A stretch of 64,000 bases of DNA from Planctomycetota bacterium (lineage in GTDB: Bacteria; Planctomycetota; UBA1135; GCA-002686595): contig JAPLOF010000056.1 of NCBI GenBank assembly GCA_026692665.1, positions 1-64,000 on the forward strand, in the 5' to 3' direction. Every line of letters starts with the position of its first letter. Positions within the stretch are counted from its first letter, which is position 1. Of the stretch, positions 1 to 10,881 are shown piece by piece. A program made the position numbers and the translations under genes. Under the pieces are notes generated by a model. That model saw nothing but the letters and a program-made list of their open reading frames with translations. It was not told the origin of the DNA and searched no databases.

Positions 1-88
1 ACGGAGCCAGGCACAACTCCGCCGCTTTCGATCCGCCGGCGCGCAGCGCCCGGCGGATCGAAAGCGGCGGAGTTGTGCCTGGCTCCGT
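1..88. repeat. Long palindrome, family A copy 1 (39-bp perfect inverted repeat)
   Basis: Bases 1-39 are the exact reverse complement of bases 50-88, with a 10-base loop. It lies 17 bases beyond the nuoN stop codon in the direction of nuo transcription, so its RNA would form a strong hairpin at the 3' end of the operon. A second copy sits between rpsO and pnp (36209-36321). Both share the outer sequence ACGGAGCCAGGC and differ inside the arms by paired changes. The left edge may extend beyond the window. Confidence 0.95.
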
Positions 89-105
89 ACCGCCGACGAC
101 TACCG

Positions 106-1548
106 TCACCGCACGTTCGTCAGGAACCAGCCCGGCAGCACGCCGAGGACCAGCACCATGATGGCGCACACGATCGCCATCGCCGCCGACACCGGCCGCG
201 TTTCCGTCGGGACCGGGCGCCCCTCCACCTCGGGCTGCATGTAGAGCGCGATCACGATGCGCAGGTAGTAGCCCAGCGCCACGACCGACAGCAGCACGCC
301 GATCACGGCGGCCGGGATCATCTCGGCGCGCACGGCCACCGAGAAGATCAGGTACTTCCCGAGGAAGCCGCCGGTCGCGGGGATGCCACCGAGGGACAGC
401 ATGAAGAGCGTCAGCGCGGCGGCGATGCCGGGTCGCTTGCGCGAGAGGCCGCGCAGGGACTCGATCGTGACCGGCCGGCCCGTCTGGGACTCGAGCATCG
501 TCACGAGGCCGAACGCGCCGCCCGCGGTGAACGTGTAGGCGGCCATGTAGAAGAGGATCGCCTGGCTCGCCGCGCCCGTCTGCGGGTCGCCGGACAGGCC
601 CGCGATGGCGAGCAGCATGGTGCCCGCGTGCGCGATGCCCGAGTACGCCAGGAGCCGCTTCATGTCGGTCTGGACCAGCGCGCCCAGGTTCCCGGCGGCC
701 ATGGTCAGCAGAGCGATCGCGGCGATGAGGCCTGCGCTCTGGATCGGCAGCACGAAGGCGAGCGGCAGCAGGAACGCGAACGCGGCCGCCTTCGTGCCCG
801 TCGCCATGAACGTCGTCACCGGGCTCGGCGCGCCCTGGTAGACATCCGGCACCCACAGGTGGAACGGGAACACGCTGATCTTGAAGAAAATGGCGCCGGC
901 GAGCATCGCGATGCCCGTGAGCGCGAGCGGCTCCTGCAGGAGGTCGCTGCGCGCCGCCATCACGGAGAGTTGGATCGTGCCGGTGGCCGCGTAGACCAGG
1001 GCCGCGCCCATCAGGTAGACGGCGGCCGCGAAGGCGCCCAGCACGAAGTACTTCATGCCGGCCTCGACGGACTCGCTGCGCGAGCGACGGAACGCGGAGA
1101 GCGCGTACAGCGGCACCGAAAGCGTCTCGAGCCCCACGAAGAACACGAGCAGGTCCCGGGAACCGGCCATCAGGACCATGCCCGACGCGGCCGTGAGCAG
1201 GAGGATGTCGTGTTCGCCCTCGAGACGTACTTCCTCGCGGTAGTAGCGCCGTCCGAACACCCACGCGATCAGCGTGCTGGCGACGAAGAGCAGCGACCAC
1301 CACGAGGTCGTGCTGTTTGCGACGTAGGTGCCGTCGAAAACAGGGATCTCGGGCCCGAAGAGCGTGCGCGTCGCGGCCCAGGCCGCGGCTCCGAGCGCCG
1401 CCAGGAACGCGATCGAGCGCAAGGCCGCGAGCGCGGGCAGGATCTCGATCAGGACCAGCACGAGAACGCCGATCGCCAGGGCCAGGAACGGGCCCGTGGC
1501 GTCCAGCGTCTGGTGCGACAGGATGCGCTGCGCGAGTTCCGGATTCAT
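106..1548 (-). CDS. nuoN: NADH-quinone oxidoreductase subunit N
   Basis: Membrane subunit of complex I, one of the three antiporter-like proton channels (Mrp-type family) of the membrane arm. The 480-residue protein is uniformly hydrophobic with about 14 predicted helices and the family core around the sequences GAIFFKISVFPFHLWVPDVY and GAPSPVTTFMATGTKAAAF, where the lysine and charged residues of the proton path lie. Length is normal for NuoN. It is the last gene of the operon: its ATG overlaps the nuoM stop by four bases (ATGA), which points to translational coupling. A long palindrome follows its stop codon and may act as the operon's 3' end. Confidence 0.97.
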   Translation of the reverse strand: MNPELAQRILSHQTLDATGPFLALAIGVLVLVLIEILPALAALRSIAFLAALGAAAWAATRTLFGPEIPVFDGTYVANSTTSWWSLLFVASTLIAWVFGRRYYREEVRLEGEHDILLLTAASGMVLMAGSRDLLVFFVGLETLSVPLYALSAFRRSRSESVEAGMKYFVLGAFAAAVYLMGAALVYAATGTIQLSVMAARSDLLQEPLALTGIAMLAGAIFFKISVFPFHLWVPDVYQGAPSPVTTFMATGTKAAAFAFLLPLAFVLPIQSAGLIAAIALLTMAAGNLGALVQTDMKRLLAYSGIAHAGTMLLAIAGLSGDPQTGAASQAILFYMAAYTFTAGGAFGLVTMLESQTGRPVTIESLRGLSRKRPGIAAALTLFMLSLGGIPATGGFLGKYLIFSVAVRAEMIPAAVIGVLLSVVALGYYLRIVIALYMQPEVEGRPVPTETRPVSAAMAIVCAIMVLVLGVLPGWFLTNVR

Positions 1549-3095
1549 CGGGCTTCGATCTCCAGGCGATGGACCGGAACGATCTCGACGCTCGCGGTCC
1601 GCGCGCTGCGCGCGCGTTCGATGCGCGAAACGACGTCGCGCAGGGATCCGTCCGTGCGGTCGAGGAAGGCGTTGGGCTGGACCCCGATCCACACGCACAG
1701 CGCGACGATCGGCAGCATGAGCCCGATCTCGCGACCATTCAGATCGCTGAGCGACCGGTTCTCGGAGTGGACGACAGGTCCGAACAGCATCTTGCGGGTC
1801 GCCATCAAGAGGTACACCGCGCCGAAGATGACGCCGGTCACCGCGATCGCGGCGAGCCACGGCGACGCCTGCCAGGTCCCGAGGAGGATCAGGTACTCGC
1901 CGACGAAGCCGTTGAGGCCCGGGAGTCCGACGCTCGAGAGCACGGCGAACACGAGGAACAGCGCGAAGAACGGCATGACGCTGGCGATGCCGCCGTACTG
2001 GTCCAGGGCGCGCGTGTGACGCCGCTCGTAGATCATCCCGATGAGGAGGAAGAGCAGGCCCGTCGACAGACCGTGGTTGACCATCTGCAGCAGGCTGCCG
2101 CGCAGGCCGGCTTCGGTCAGCGCGAACAGCCCCAGCACGACGTAGCCCAGGTGGCTGACCGACGAGCACGCGATCAAGCGCTTCACGTCGGTCTGCGCCA
2201 TCGCCAGGAACGCGCCGTAGACGATGCCGATGACGCCCAGGGCCATCATCCACGGGGCAGCCTGCAGCGCCGCGCCCGGGAACATCGCGATCCCGAAGCG
2301 CAGGAGTCCGTAGGTGCCCATCTTGAGCAGCACGCCGGCCAGGATCACCGAGCCCGAGGTGGGAGCTTCCGTGTGCGCGTCCGGGAGCCACGTGTGGAAC
2401 GGCATCACGGGCACCTTGATCGCGAACGCCAGGGCGAACGCGGCGAAGAGCCACAGCTGCGTGTCGACGGGCATCGCGCCCGCGACGTCGATCAGCTTCA
2501 TGACGTCCGCGGTGCCGGCCGTCCAGATCAGCCAGATCGCCGCGATCAGCATCACGAGGCTGCCGGCGACCGTGTAGAGGAAGAACTTGATCGTCGCGTA
2601 CAGCCGACGCTCGCCGCCCCAGATCCCGAGGATGAAGTACAGCGGGATGAGGCTCGTCTCCCAGAAGACGTAGAAGAGGATCAGGTCGAGCGAGAGGAAC
2701 ACGCCCAACATGCCCGTCTGCATGACGAGCAGCCAGATCATGAACTCCTTGACCCGCTCGTGGATGTGTCCCCACGTCGAGAGCACGACGATCGGTCCGA
2801 GGATCGACGTGAGGCCGACGAGCAGCACCGAGATGCCGTCCATCCCCAGGCGGTAGTGGACATCGACCCCGCCCGGCAGCGTGAACCACGGGGCCGTCTG
2901 GCCGAACTGGACCGCGGCGGTGGACCCGTCGAAGTCGAGGCAGAGCAGCATCCCGACCCAGGCCACCGCGAGGGTCGCGACGAGGGCGATGCCGCGCTGG
3001 AGCCCGACCGCCTTCGAGGGCGTCGCGGCGATCAGCAACGCGCCGACGAGGGGCAGGAAGACGAGGACGGTGAGTGTCAGCACGTTGGTGGGCAT
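1545..3095 (-). CDS. nuoM: NADH-quinone oxidoreductase subunit M
   Basis: Second antiporter-like proton-pumping subunit of the complex I membrane arm, 516 residues, many transmembrane helices. The family block GVLLKMGTYGLLRFGIAMFP and the upstream FHTWLPDAHTEAPTSGSVIL are present; the first contains the conserved lysine in helix 8, and a conserved glutamate lies in the FVFWETSLIPLYF-like segment (seen as FYVFWETSLIPLYFILG). Its start lies four bases after the nuoL stop. Length and order are normal. No sign of frame damage. Confidence 0.97.
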   Translation of the reverse strand: MPTNVLTLTVLVFLPLVGALLIAATPSKAVGLQRGIALVATLAVAWVGMLLCLDFDGSTAAVQFGQTAPWFTLPGGVDVHYRLGMDGISVLLVGLTSILGPIVVLSTWGHIHERVKEFMIWLLVMQTGMLGVFLSLDLILFYVFWETSLIPLYFILGIWGGERRLYATIKFFLYTVAGSLVMLIAAIWLIWTAGTADVMKLIDVAGAMPVDTQLWLFAAFALAFAIKVPVMPFHTWLPDAHTEAPTSGSVILAGVLLKMGTYGLLRFGIAMFPGAALQAAPWMMALGVIGIVYGAFLAMAQTDVKRLIACSSVSHLGYVVLGLFALTEAGLRGSLLQMVNHGLSTGLLFLLIGMIYERRHTRALDQYGGIASVMPFFALFLVFAVLSSVGLPGLNGFVGEYLILLGTWQASPWLAAIAVTGVIFGAVYLLMATRKMLFGPVVHSENRSLSDLNGREIGLMLPIVALCVWIGVQPNAFLDRTDGSLRDVVSRIERARSARTASVEIVPVHRLEIEAR

Positions 3096-3099
3096 CGAA

Positions 3100-5235
<2,136 letters not shown>

Positions 5236-5244
5236 GAGGCCTTC

Positions 5245-5574
5245 TCAGTCCTTCAGGTCGGTCAGCGCGTCGAGCGAGACCGTCTGGCGGTTGCGGTAGA
5301 GGGCGATGACCAGCGCGAGGCCGACGGCGGCCTCGATGGCGGCGACGACGATCACGAAGATCGCGAAGGTCGGGCCTTCGAGGCTCAAGGACTTCGAACC
5401 AGCCGCGAGGGAGTGCATGCGGCTCGCGGCCAGGAAGGACAGGTTCGCGGCGTTGAGCATGAGCTCGACGCACATCAGCACCACGATCACGTTGCGGCGC
5501 AGGAAGAACCCGGCCGCGCCGATCGCGAACAGGACGGCCGAGAGTACGAGCAGGTGTTCGGAGGGGACGTTCAC
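5245..5574 (-). CDS. nuoK: NADH-quinone oxidoreductase subunit K
   Basis: Small three-helix membrane subunit of complex I, 109 residues, the usual NuoK length. The second helix carries the conserved buried glutamate in NVIVVLMCVELMLNAANL, and a second acidic residue lies in the third helix in FVIVVAAIEAAVGLAL; these belong to the proton path next to NuoJ and NuoN. The start is a GTG at 5574-5572, which overlaps the nuoJ TGA (GTGA), and gives the standard N-terminus beginning with a VPSEHLLVLSAVLFAIG segment. It is translationally coupled to nuoJ. Confidence 0.96.
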   Translation of the reverse strand: MNVPSEHLLVLSAVLFAIGAAGFFLRRNVIVVLMCVELMLNAANLSFLAASRMHSLAAGSKSLSLEGPTFAIFVIVVAAIEAAVGLALVIALYRNRQTVSLDALTDLKD

Positions 5575-6110
5575 GCCTTGCTCTCCTCGTTCGCGCGACG
5601 GTCGCGCTTGGCTAGGACGACGACGGCGACTGCTGTCGCGAGCAGGAGGACGGAGATGGCCTCGAACGGGAGCAGGTAGCGCCCGAACATCTCGCCCGCG
5701 AGGCCCGGGATCGGATCGAGACCGCCCTCGGGCAGCGAGTTCTCCACCGGCATCGGGCCGGCTCGCCGGATGGCGAGGGCCAGCACGAACAGGATGGCCG
5801 CGGCCACGACGACCATGAGCGTCGCGTTCGCGCGCGAGAACATGCGCACGTCCGTCGGATCTTCCGTACCCGGGGAACCGAGGTTCAGGAGCATGATCAC
5901 GAACAGGAACAGGACCATGATCGCGCCGGCGTAGACCAGGATCTGCGCCGCGGCGAGGAACTGGAATCCCGCCAGGAGGTAGATCACGGCGAGCGCGAAG
6001 AAGCTCACGAGCAGCGACAGGACGCACTGCATCGGGTTCTTCGCCAGCACGACGCCGAGCGCGGCCAGGACGGCCGCGACCGCCATCACGTAGAAGAGGG
6101 CGTCTGCCAT
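5571..6110 (-). CDS. nuoJ: NADH-quinone oxidoreductase subunit J
   Basis: Membrane subunit of complex I with five predicted helices, 179 residues. The conserved third-helix region is readable as FQFLAAAQILVYAGAIMVLF, which contains the family's pi-bulge/tyrosine segment used in coupling. The ATG at 6110-6108 is chosen because it begins the first helix (ADALFYVMAVAAVLAALG); this makes it overlap the 3' end of nuoI by 25 bases. The C-terminus is charged (RDRRANEESKA). Normal length and context. Confidence 0.95.
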   Translation of the reverse strand: MADALFYVMAVAAVLAALGVVLAKNPMQCVLSLLVSFFALAVIYLLAGFQFLAAAQILVYAGAIMVLFLFVIMLLNLGSPGTEDPTDVRMFSRANATLMVVVAAAILFVLALAIRRAGPMPVENSLPEGGLDPIPGLAGEMFGRYLLPFEAISVLLLATAVAVVVLAKRDRRANEESKA

Positions 6111-6604
6111 CGCGTGTTGATCCGGTTGACGTAGTCGATTCGTTTCTGGAGCGCCGCTTTCGGGCGCTTCAGCTTGTCCATGTCGTAGATCAGCGCCTCG
6201 CGCGAGTAGTCGGCGAGCTCGAGCTCGTCCGACATGTAGATCGCGTCCTTCGGGCAGGCTTCCTCGCAGAAGCCGCACAGGATGCAGCGCAGCATGTCGA
6301 TGTCGAAGCGCACGGGCTCGCGCTCGATCGCGCGATCCGTCTCGCCGCCGTCGATCGTGATCGCGTAGGCCGGGCAGGCCGCTTCGCACAGGCCGCACGA
6401 AACGCACGCGATCGTGTCGTTCTCGTTGACGACGAGCCGCGGCTGGCCGCGCGTGACGTCCGTCTTGACCAGCGGCTCCTCGGGGTACTGCCGCGTGATC
6501 TTCGGCTCGAACATCTTCCGGAAGGTGACGCTCAGGCCGCGCAGCACCTCCGGGATGTAGAGCTTCTCGGAGAGGGAGAGCTCCTTGCGCTTCACGATGA
6601 CCAT
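6086..6604 (-). CDS. nuoI: NADH-quinone oxidoreductase subunit I (two 4Fe-4S clusters)
   Basis: Peripheral ferredoxin-like subunit that carries clusters N6a and N6b between NuoG and NuoB. Both CxxCxxCxxxCP motifs are present: CVSCGLCEAACP and CILCGFCEEACP. The 172-residue protein starts at the ATG at 6604, giving MVIVKRKELSLSEKLYIPEV, an amphipathic N-terminus that contacts the membrane in the family. It is separated from nuoH by 23 bases, the widest gap inside the operon, and overlaps nuoJ. Normal length; no missing ligand. Confidence 0.97.
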   Translation of the reverse strand: MVIVKRKELSLSEKLYIPEVLRGLSVTFRKMFEPKITRQYPEEPLVKTDVTRGQPRLVVNENDTIACVSCGLCEAACPAYAITIDGGETDRAIEREPVRFDIDMLRCILCGFCEEACPKDAIYMSDELELADYSREALIYDMDKLKRPKAALQKRIDYVNRINTRWQTPSST

Positions 6605-6627
6605 GTCTTTGGATCTCTCTTCGTGCG

Positions 6628-7641
6628 TCAGAACAGGCTGACGAGGGCGCCGGTGACGAGCAGGTTGATGAGCGCCAGCGGGAGGAAGACCTTCCAACCG
6701 AGGCGCATGAGCTGGTCGAAGCGGAAACGGGGCAGCGACCAGCGGACCCACAGGAACAGGAACAGGAAGACCGAGGTCTTGGCCAGGAATGCGGCCAGGC
6801 AGACGAACCAGGGCGCGCTCTCCCAGAACGGCACCGACCACCCGCCCAGGAACAGCACGACGGTCAGGCAGGCCATCATCGTCATCGCCGAGTATTCGCC
6901 GATGTAGAACATGGCCCACTTCATGGCCGAGTACTCGGTGTGGAAGCCGCCGACGAGCTCGGGCTCGCACTCGGAGAAGTCGAAGGGGTGACGGTTCGTC
7001 TCGGCGAAGGTCGCGACGACGAACATCACGAAGGCCAGCGGCTGGGTCCAGATGTGCCAGTGCCCGACCGTGGGTTGAGACTCGACGATCTCGCGCAGGT
7101 TCAGCGAGCCCGACATCACGACGACCGCGAGGATCGTGAGGATCAGCGTGAGCTCGTAGCTGATCATCTGCGCGGACGCGCGCAGCGAGCCCATCAGCGA
7201 GTACTTCGAGTTGCTGGCCCATCCGCCCAGGATCACGCCGTAGATGGCGAGTCCGCCGAGGGCCAGGATGTAGAGGATTCCGACGTCGAGGTCGGCGACG
7301 GCCAGGCTGCCGAAGTTCCGGCCGCCGATCACGATGTCCGGCGTGAAGGGGATGACCGCGATGGTCATCATCGCCGGGAGGGCCGCCAGGATCGGCGCCG
7401 CGCGGAACAGCCACTTGTTCGCGCCGTCGGGCGTGAGTTCCTCCTTGAAGATGAACTTCACGCCGTCGGCGAGCGGCTGCAGCAGGCCGAACGGTCCCAC
7501 GCGGTTCGGGCCGATGCGGTACTGCATCCAGGCCGAGAACTTGCGCTCCGCCAGCGTCATGAGCGCCGCGACCTGCACGACCGTGCCGAAGATCACGACG
7601 GTCTTCACGAGCGCGATCAAGAAGCCTTCCCAGGTGCTCAT
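6628..7641 (-). CDS. nuoH: NADH-quinone oxidoreductase subunit H
   Basis: Membrane subunit at the junction of the two arms, forming much of the quinone chamber; 337 residues, about eight helices. Conserved segments include LAERKFSAWMQYRIGPNRVG (first matrix-side loop, near the quinone site) and ETNRHPFDFSECEPELVGGF with the acidic cluster that lines the E-channel. The ATG at 7641 overlaps the nuoG stop by four bases. Length and order are normal. Confidence 0.97.
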   Translation of the reverse strand: MSTWEGFLIALVKTVVIFGTVVQVAALMTLAERKFSAWMQYRIGPNRVGPFGLLQPLADGVKFIFKEELTPDGANKWLFRAAPILAALPAMMTIAVIPFTPDIVIGGRNFGSLAVADLDVGILYILALGGLAIYGVILGGWASNSKYSLMGSLRASAQMISYELTLILTILAVVVMSGSLNLREIVESQPTVGHWHIWTQPLAFVMFVVATFAETNRHPFDFSECEPELVGGFHTEYSAMKWAMFYIGEYSAMTMMACLTVVLFLGGWSVPFWESAPWFVCLAAFLAKTSVFLFLFLWVRWSLPRFRFDQLMRLGWKVFLPLALINLLVTGALVSLF

Positions 7642-9092
7642 CGCGACGCGGTCTCCTTGCGGGGCGAGAGGCGCGCCAGGTCCTCGAGGTGACGGCCGAG
7701 CGCCCGGACTCCGCGCGGAGCCGGCTTCACGGCGGCCAGCGGGCCGCGAATCCCGTCGACGTTCACCACCGTGCCCGCGCGTTCGACGTGGTTCGCGATG
7801 CCGATCTCGCAGCGCAGGGCGCGCGACTCGACCGGATGGCATTCGAAAGCGTAGAGGGCGACCGTGCCGGGCAGCCCCTTCACCGCGGCGGTGCCGAGCA
7901 GCTCGACGACGCGTTCGCCCGCGACGATCGCGATCTTGGCGGAGGCGATGCGCTTCAACAGATCGCCGGGCGCCTGTCCGGCGATGCCGAGCTCCGTCAG
8001 CCCGCGCCGGTTCGGGCACGGGTCGCCGGTGTGCAGCAGGTCGTCCTTCAGGGCGTTCGGACCCGGCGCGACGAAAGCGATCTCGCCCTGGTGCCGCTTC
8101 GCCAGGTCGAGGAGGGCCTGGCCTTCCTCGTTGGTGCAGAAGGGGGACAGCACGAAGAGCGCGCCCTTCGTGGCCATCAGGGCGTCGCGAACGGCGCACA
8201 GCCCGTCCTCGATGGGGAACTGCAGCATCGTGACCCCCTCCAGGATGCGCGCGCCCTCGAGGCGTCCCTCGGCGTTCGCGTGACCGAAGGCGAAGCGGCC
8301 GACGTCGCACATCCAGTGGCCATTGACCTTCTCGTTGGCGCGCGGGCGGAAACGCTTCACGTCCGAGCCGCGCAGCACTTCGACCTGGATCGAGCAGCCG
8401 CGGCTGCACTCCACGCAGGTCGAGGCCATCTTCACCAGGTTCCAGACGCGCGCCTGGAAGCGGAACTTCTTGAGCGTCAGAGCGCCGACTGGGCACAGGT
8501 CCGCGATGTTGCCCTGGTAGTTGCCCGAGAGCGGGCGATCCATGAACGTCGAGATCGTCGAGCGCGACCCCAGGTCGCTGACGGTGAGCTGCGCCTTCTT
8601 GGGCACCTCCTCGAAGAAGCGCACGCAGCGGCTGCACAGGATGCAGCGCTCCTCGTCCAGGACGATGACCTCGCCCAGCGACTTGCGCTTCTCCATCGGG
8701 CGGCGCGGCTCGTTCGAGCGGCCTTCGGCCTGGCCCTCGTCGTACGTGTAGTCCTGCAGGTCGCACTCGCCGGCCTTGTCGCAGATCGGACAGTCGAGCG
8801 GGTGGTTCTTCAGCAGGAACTCGAGGCACTCGCGGCGCGTCGCATGCGCCTTCGGGCTCTCGGTGTCGACGATCATGCCTTCGACGGGCTGCGTGCGGCA
8901 CGCGACCATGACGCGGCCGGGCGTGTCGCCCTGCTTGACCTCGACCTGGCAGATGCGGCAGCTGCCGACCGGCGACAGCCCCGGGTGGTAGCAGTACATC
9001 GGCACGTCCACGTCGTTGTCGTGGCACGCGCGGATCAGCGGCTTCGTCGGGTCCGCGTCGACGACGCGTCCATTCACGGTGATCTTGACCAA
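7638..9092 (-). CDS. nuoG: NADH-quinone oxidoreductase subunit G, short form with N7 motif
   Basis: Large iron-sulfur subunit of the peripheral arm. Seen: 2Fe-2S ligands in YCYHPGLSPVGSCRICQVEV, the His/Cys ligands in HPLDCPICDKAGECDLQ, CILCSRCVRF, and a further CxxCxxxC...C set (CVECSRGC, then a Cys in HWMCDVGRF 29 residues later) that matches the extra N7 cluster known from E. coli and Thermus NuoG. Odd: only 484 residues; most NuoG proteins run 670-900, so most of the molybdopterin-oxidoreductase-like C-terminal domain is missing while the frame joins cleanly to nuoH. The start is a TTG at 9092, two bases after the nuoF stop, with GGGAG upstream inside nuoF. Confidence 0.93.
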   Translation of the reverse strand: MVKITVNGRVVDADPTKPLIRACHDNDVDVPMYCYHPGLSPVGSCRICQVEVKQGDTPGRVMVACRTQPVEGMIVDTESPKAHATRRECLEFLLKNHPLDCPICDKAGECDLQDYTYDEGQAEGRSNEPRRPMEKRKSLGEVIVLDEERCILCSRCVRFFEEVPKKAQLTVSDLGSRSTISTFMDRPLSGNYQGNIADLCPVGALTLKKFRFQARVWNLVKMASTCVECSRGCSIQVEVLRGSDVKRFRPRANEKVNGHWMCDVGRFAFGHANAEGRLEGARILEGVTMLQFPIEDGLCAVRDALMATKGALFVLSPFCTNEEGQALLDLAKRHQGEIAFVAPGPNALKDDLLHTGDPCPNRRGLTELGIAGQAPGDLLKRIASAKIAIVAGERVVELLGTAAVKGLPGTVALYAFECHPVESRALRCEIGIANHVERAGTVVNVDGIRGPLAAVKPAPRGVRALGRHLEDLARLSPRKETASR

Positions 9093-9094
9093 CG

Positions 9095-10414
9095 TCAGTG
9101 CGCTCCCACGGTCGCGTACTTCGGGGCCGGTTGCGCGAGCGGATCGCGCTTCTGGCGGATGCACTCGATGAGTTCGTCCTTGAAGAGCTTCACGGCCGAG
9201 AGCGTCGGGATCGCCGCGGCGTCGGACAGCGCGCAGATCGTCTTGCCCGGAGCCATGCCCTTCGCCAGCGCTTCCAGCGTCGCGACGTCGTCCTCTTGTC
9301 CGTGGCCGTGCGCGATGCGGTGGAAGATCTGCGAGAGCCACTGCGTGCCTTCGCGGCACTGGCTGCACTGGCCGCAGCTCTCGTGCTCGTAGAAGCGCGC
9401 GATCACCTCCATGACGCGCGCCATCGACGTGTGGTCGTCCATCATGACCATGGCTGCGGTGCCGAGGGAGCTGCCGCGCGCGCGCAGGGAGTCGTGGTCG
9501 AGCACGACGTCGATGTCCGACCCCTTGAGGAGGGAGCACGAGCTGCCGACCGGGAACCAGGCCTTGAGCTTGCGGCCCTTCCAGACGCCGCCGGCCTTTT
9601 CCTCCAGGATCTCCTGCGCCGTCACGCCGAAGGGGAGCTCGTAGACGCCCGGACGATTCACGTGGCCGGAGATGCCGACCAGGAAGTTGCCCTTGCTGTT
9701 CTGCGTCCCGATCGCGGCGTGCCAGGCCGAGCCGCGCTCGATGATGAACGGCGCGTTGAACACCGTCTCGACGTTGTTGACCGTGGTGGGCGAGTTCCAC
9801 AGTCCCGATTGCGCGGGAAACGGCGGCTTCTGGCGCGGGTGGCCGCGCTTGCCCTCGAGGCTCTCCATGAGCCCGGTCTCCTCGCCGCAGATGTAGGCGC
9901 CGGCACCCTTGTGCAGGTAGACCTCGCACGAGAAGTCCGAGCCCAGGATGTTCTTGCCGACGAGGTTCGCGGCCCGCGCTTCCTGGACGGCCGCGAGCAC
10001 CCGGTCGTGGGGGAGGCGGTACTCGCCGCGCACGTAGATGTAGACCGCCGAGGCGCGGATCGCGTAGGCCGCGATCAGCGAGCCCTCGACGAGCCCGTGC
10101 GGGTCCTTCTCCATCAGCACGCGGTCCTTGCACGTACCGGGCTCGGACTCGTCGGCGTTGATCGCGAGGTAGCGCGTGCGCGGGTCCTTGGCGATGTCGG
10201 GCATGAAGCTCCACTTCATGCCGGTCGAGAAGCCCGCGCCGCCGCGGCCGCGCAGGCCCGACTTCTTCATCTCGTCGACGACCTGGGCGGGCGTCAGGCC
10301 GCCCTTCAGGACCTTCTCGAGGCCCTTGTAGCCGCCGAGCTTCCGGTACGTCGCGAGCTGGTGGTTGCCTTCGACCTTGGCGCGGTCGAGCAGATACGTC
10401 TCGTAGGCCTTCAT
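9095..10414 (-). CDS. nuoF: NADH-quinone oxidoreductase subunit F (FMN and NADH site)
   Basis: Subunit that binds NADH and FMN and holds cluster N3. The FMN/NADH glycine-rich segment RGRGGAGFSTGMKWSFMP, the nucleotide segment GAGAYICGEETGLMESLEG, and the N3 ligands in ESCGQCSQCREGT followed by the Cys of KTICALSDAAAIP are all present. The 439-residue length fits the family. The ATG at 10414 overlaps the nuoE stop by four bases and gives the family-typical N-terminus. It works with NuoE and NuoG as the NADH dehydrogenase module. Confidence 0.97.
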   Translation of the reverse strand: MKAYETYLLDRAKVEGNHQLATYRKLGGYKGLEKVLKGGLTPAQVVDEMKKSGLRGRGGAGFSTGMKWSFMPDIAKDPRTRYLAINADESEPGTCKDRVLMEKDPHGLVEGSLIAAYAIRASAVYIYVRGEYRLPHDRVLAAVQEARAANLVGKNILGSDFSCEVYLHKGAGAYICGEETGLMESLEGKRGHPRQKPPFPAQSGLWNSPTTVNNVETVFNAPFIIERGSAWHAAIGTQNSKGNFLVGISGHVNRPGVYELPFGVTAQEILEEKAGGVWKGRKLKAWFPVGSSCSLLKGSDIDVVLDHDSLRARGSSLGTAAMVMMDDHTSMARVMEVIARFYEHESCGQCSQCREGTQWLSQIFHRIAHGHGQEDDVATLEALAKGMAPGKTICALSDAAAIPTLSAVKLFKDELIECIRQKRDPLAQPAPKYATVGAH

Positions 10415-10881
10415 CGCACCGCTCCCAGGATCTTCGCGACCTTCTCGGGCGTGAGGTCCTCGTGGTAGACGCCATCGAGGTCGATCATCGGGGCGTTCGC
10501 GCAGGCGCCCTGGCACTCGACGTGGCGGACGGTCCACCGTCCGTCCTTCGACGTGCCGCCGAGGGGCGCGCCGGTGACCTCGCAGGCCTTCGCGATGATG
10601 TCCTGCGCGCCGCGCAGATCGCAGCTGATGTTGTGGCACACCGAGACGACGTGCTTGCCGACCGGCCGCAGGTTGAACATCGGATAGAAGCTGGCGACGC
10701 CGAAGATCTCGACCGGCTCCAGGCCGAAGTAGGCGCCCAGGTCCTCCATCGTCTGCGGCGAGATCCAGCCACCGAGTTCCTCCTGGCAGCGGTGCAGCGC
10801 GACGATGAGCGCCGCGCGGCGCTCGGGGTAGTTCTTGACGAGCTCGTCGAACTCGTCGGTGAGTTTCTTGGGGAGAGCCAT
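10411..10881 (-). CDS. nuoE: NADH-quinone oxidoreductase subunit E (2Fe-2S)
   Basis: Thioredoxin-like 2Fe-2S subunit (cluster N1a) of the NADH module, 156 residues. The ligand pattern is complete: VCHNISC (CX4C) and, about 35-40 residues on, ECQGACANAP (CX3C). The helical N-terminal domain contains the usual RCQEELGGWISPQTM and FYPMFNLRPVG blocks. Start ATG at 10881 touches the nuoD stop (one shared base). Normal length. Confidence 0.97.
   Translation of the reverse strand: MALPKKLTDEFDELVKNYPERRAALIVALHRCQEELGGWISPQTMEDLGAYFGLEPVEIFGVASFYPMFNLRPVGKHVVSVCHNISCDLRGAQDIIAKACEVTGAPLGGTSKDGRWTVRHVECQGACANAPMIDLDGVYHEDLTPEKVAKILGAVR

Noticed and set aside
7638-9092. nuoG as a truncated pseudogene
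   Set aside because: All cluster ligands are present, the frame is intact and the stop overlaps the nuoH start by four bases, as elsewhere in the operon.
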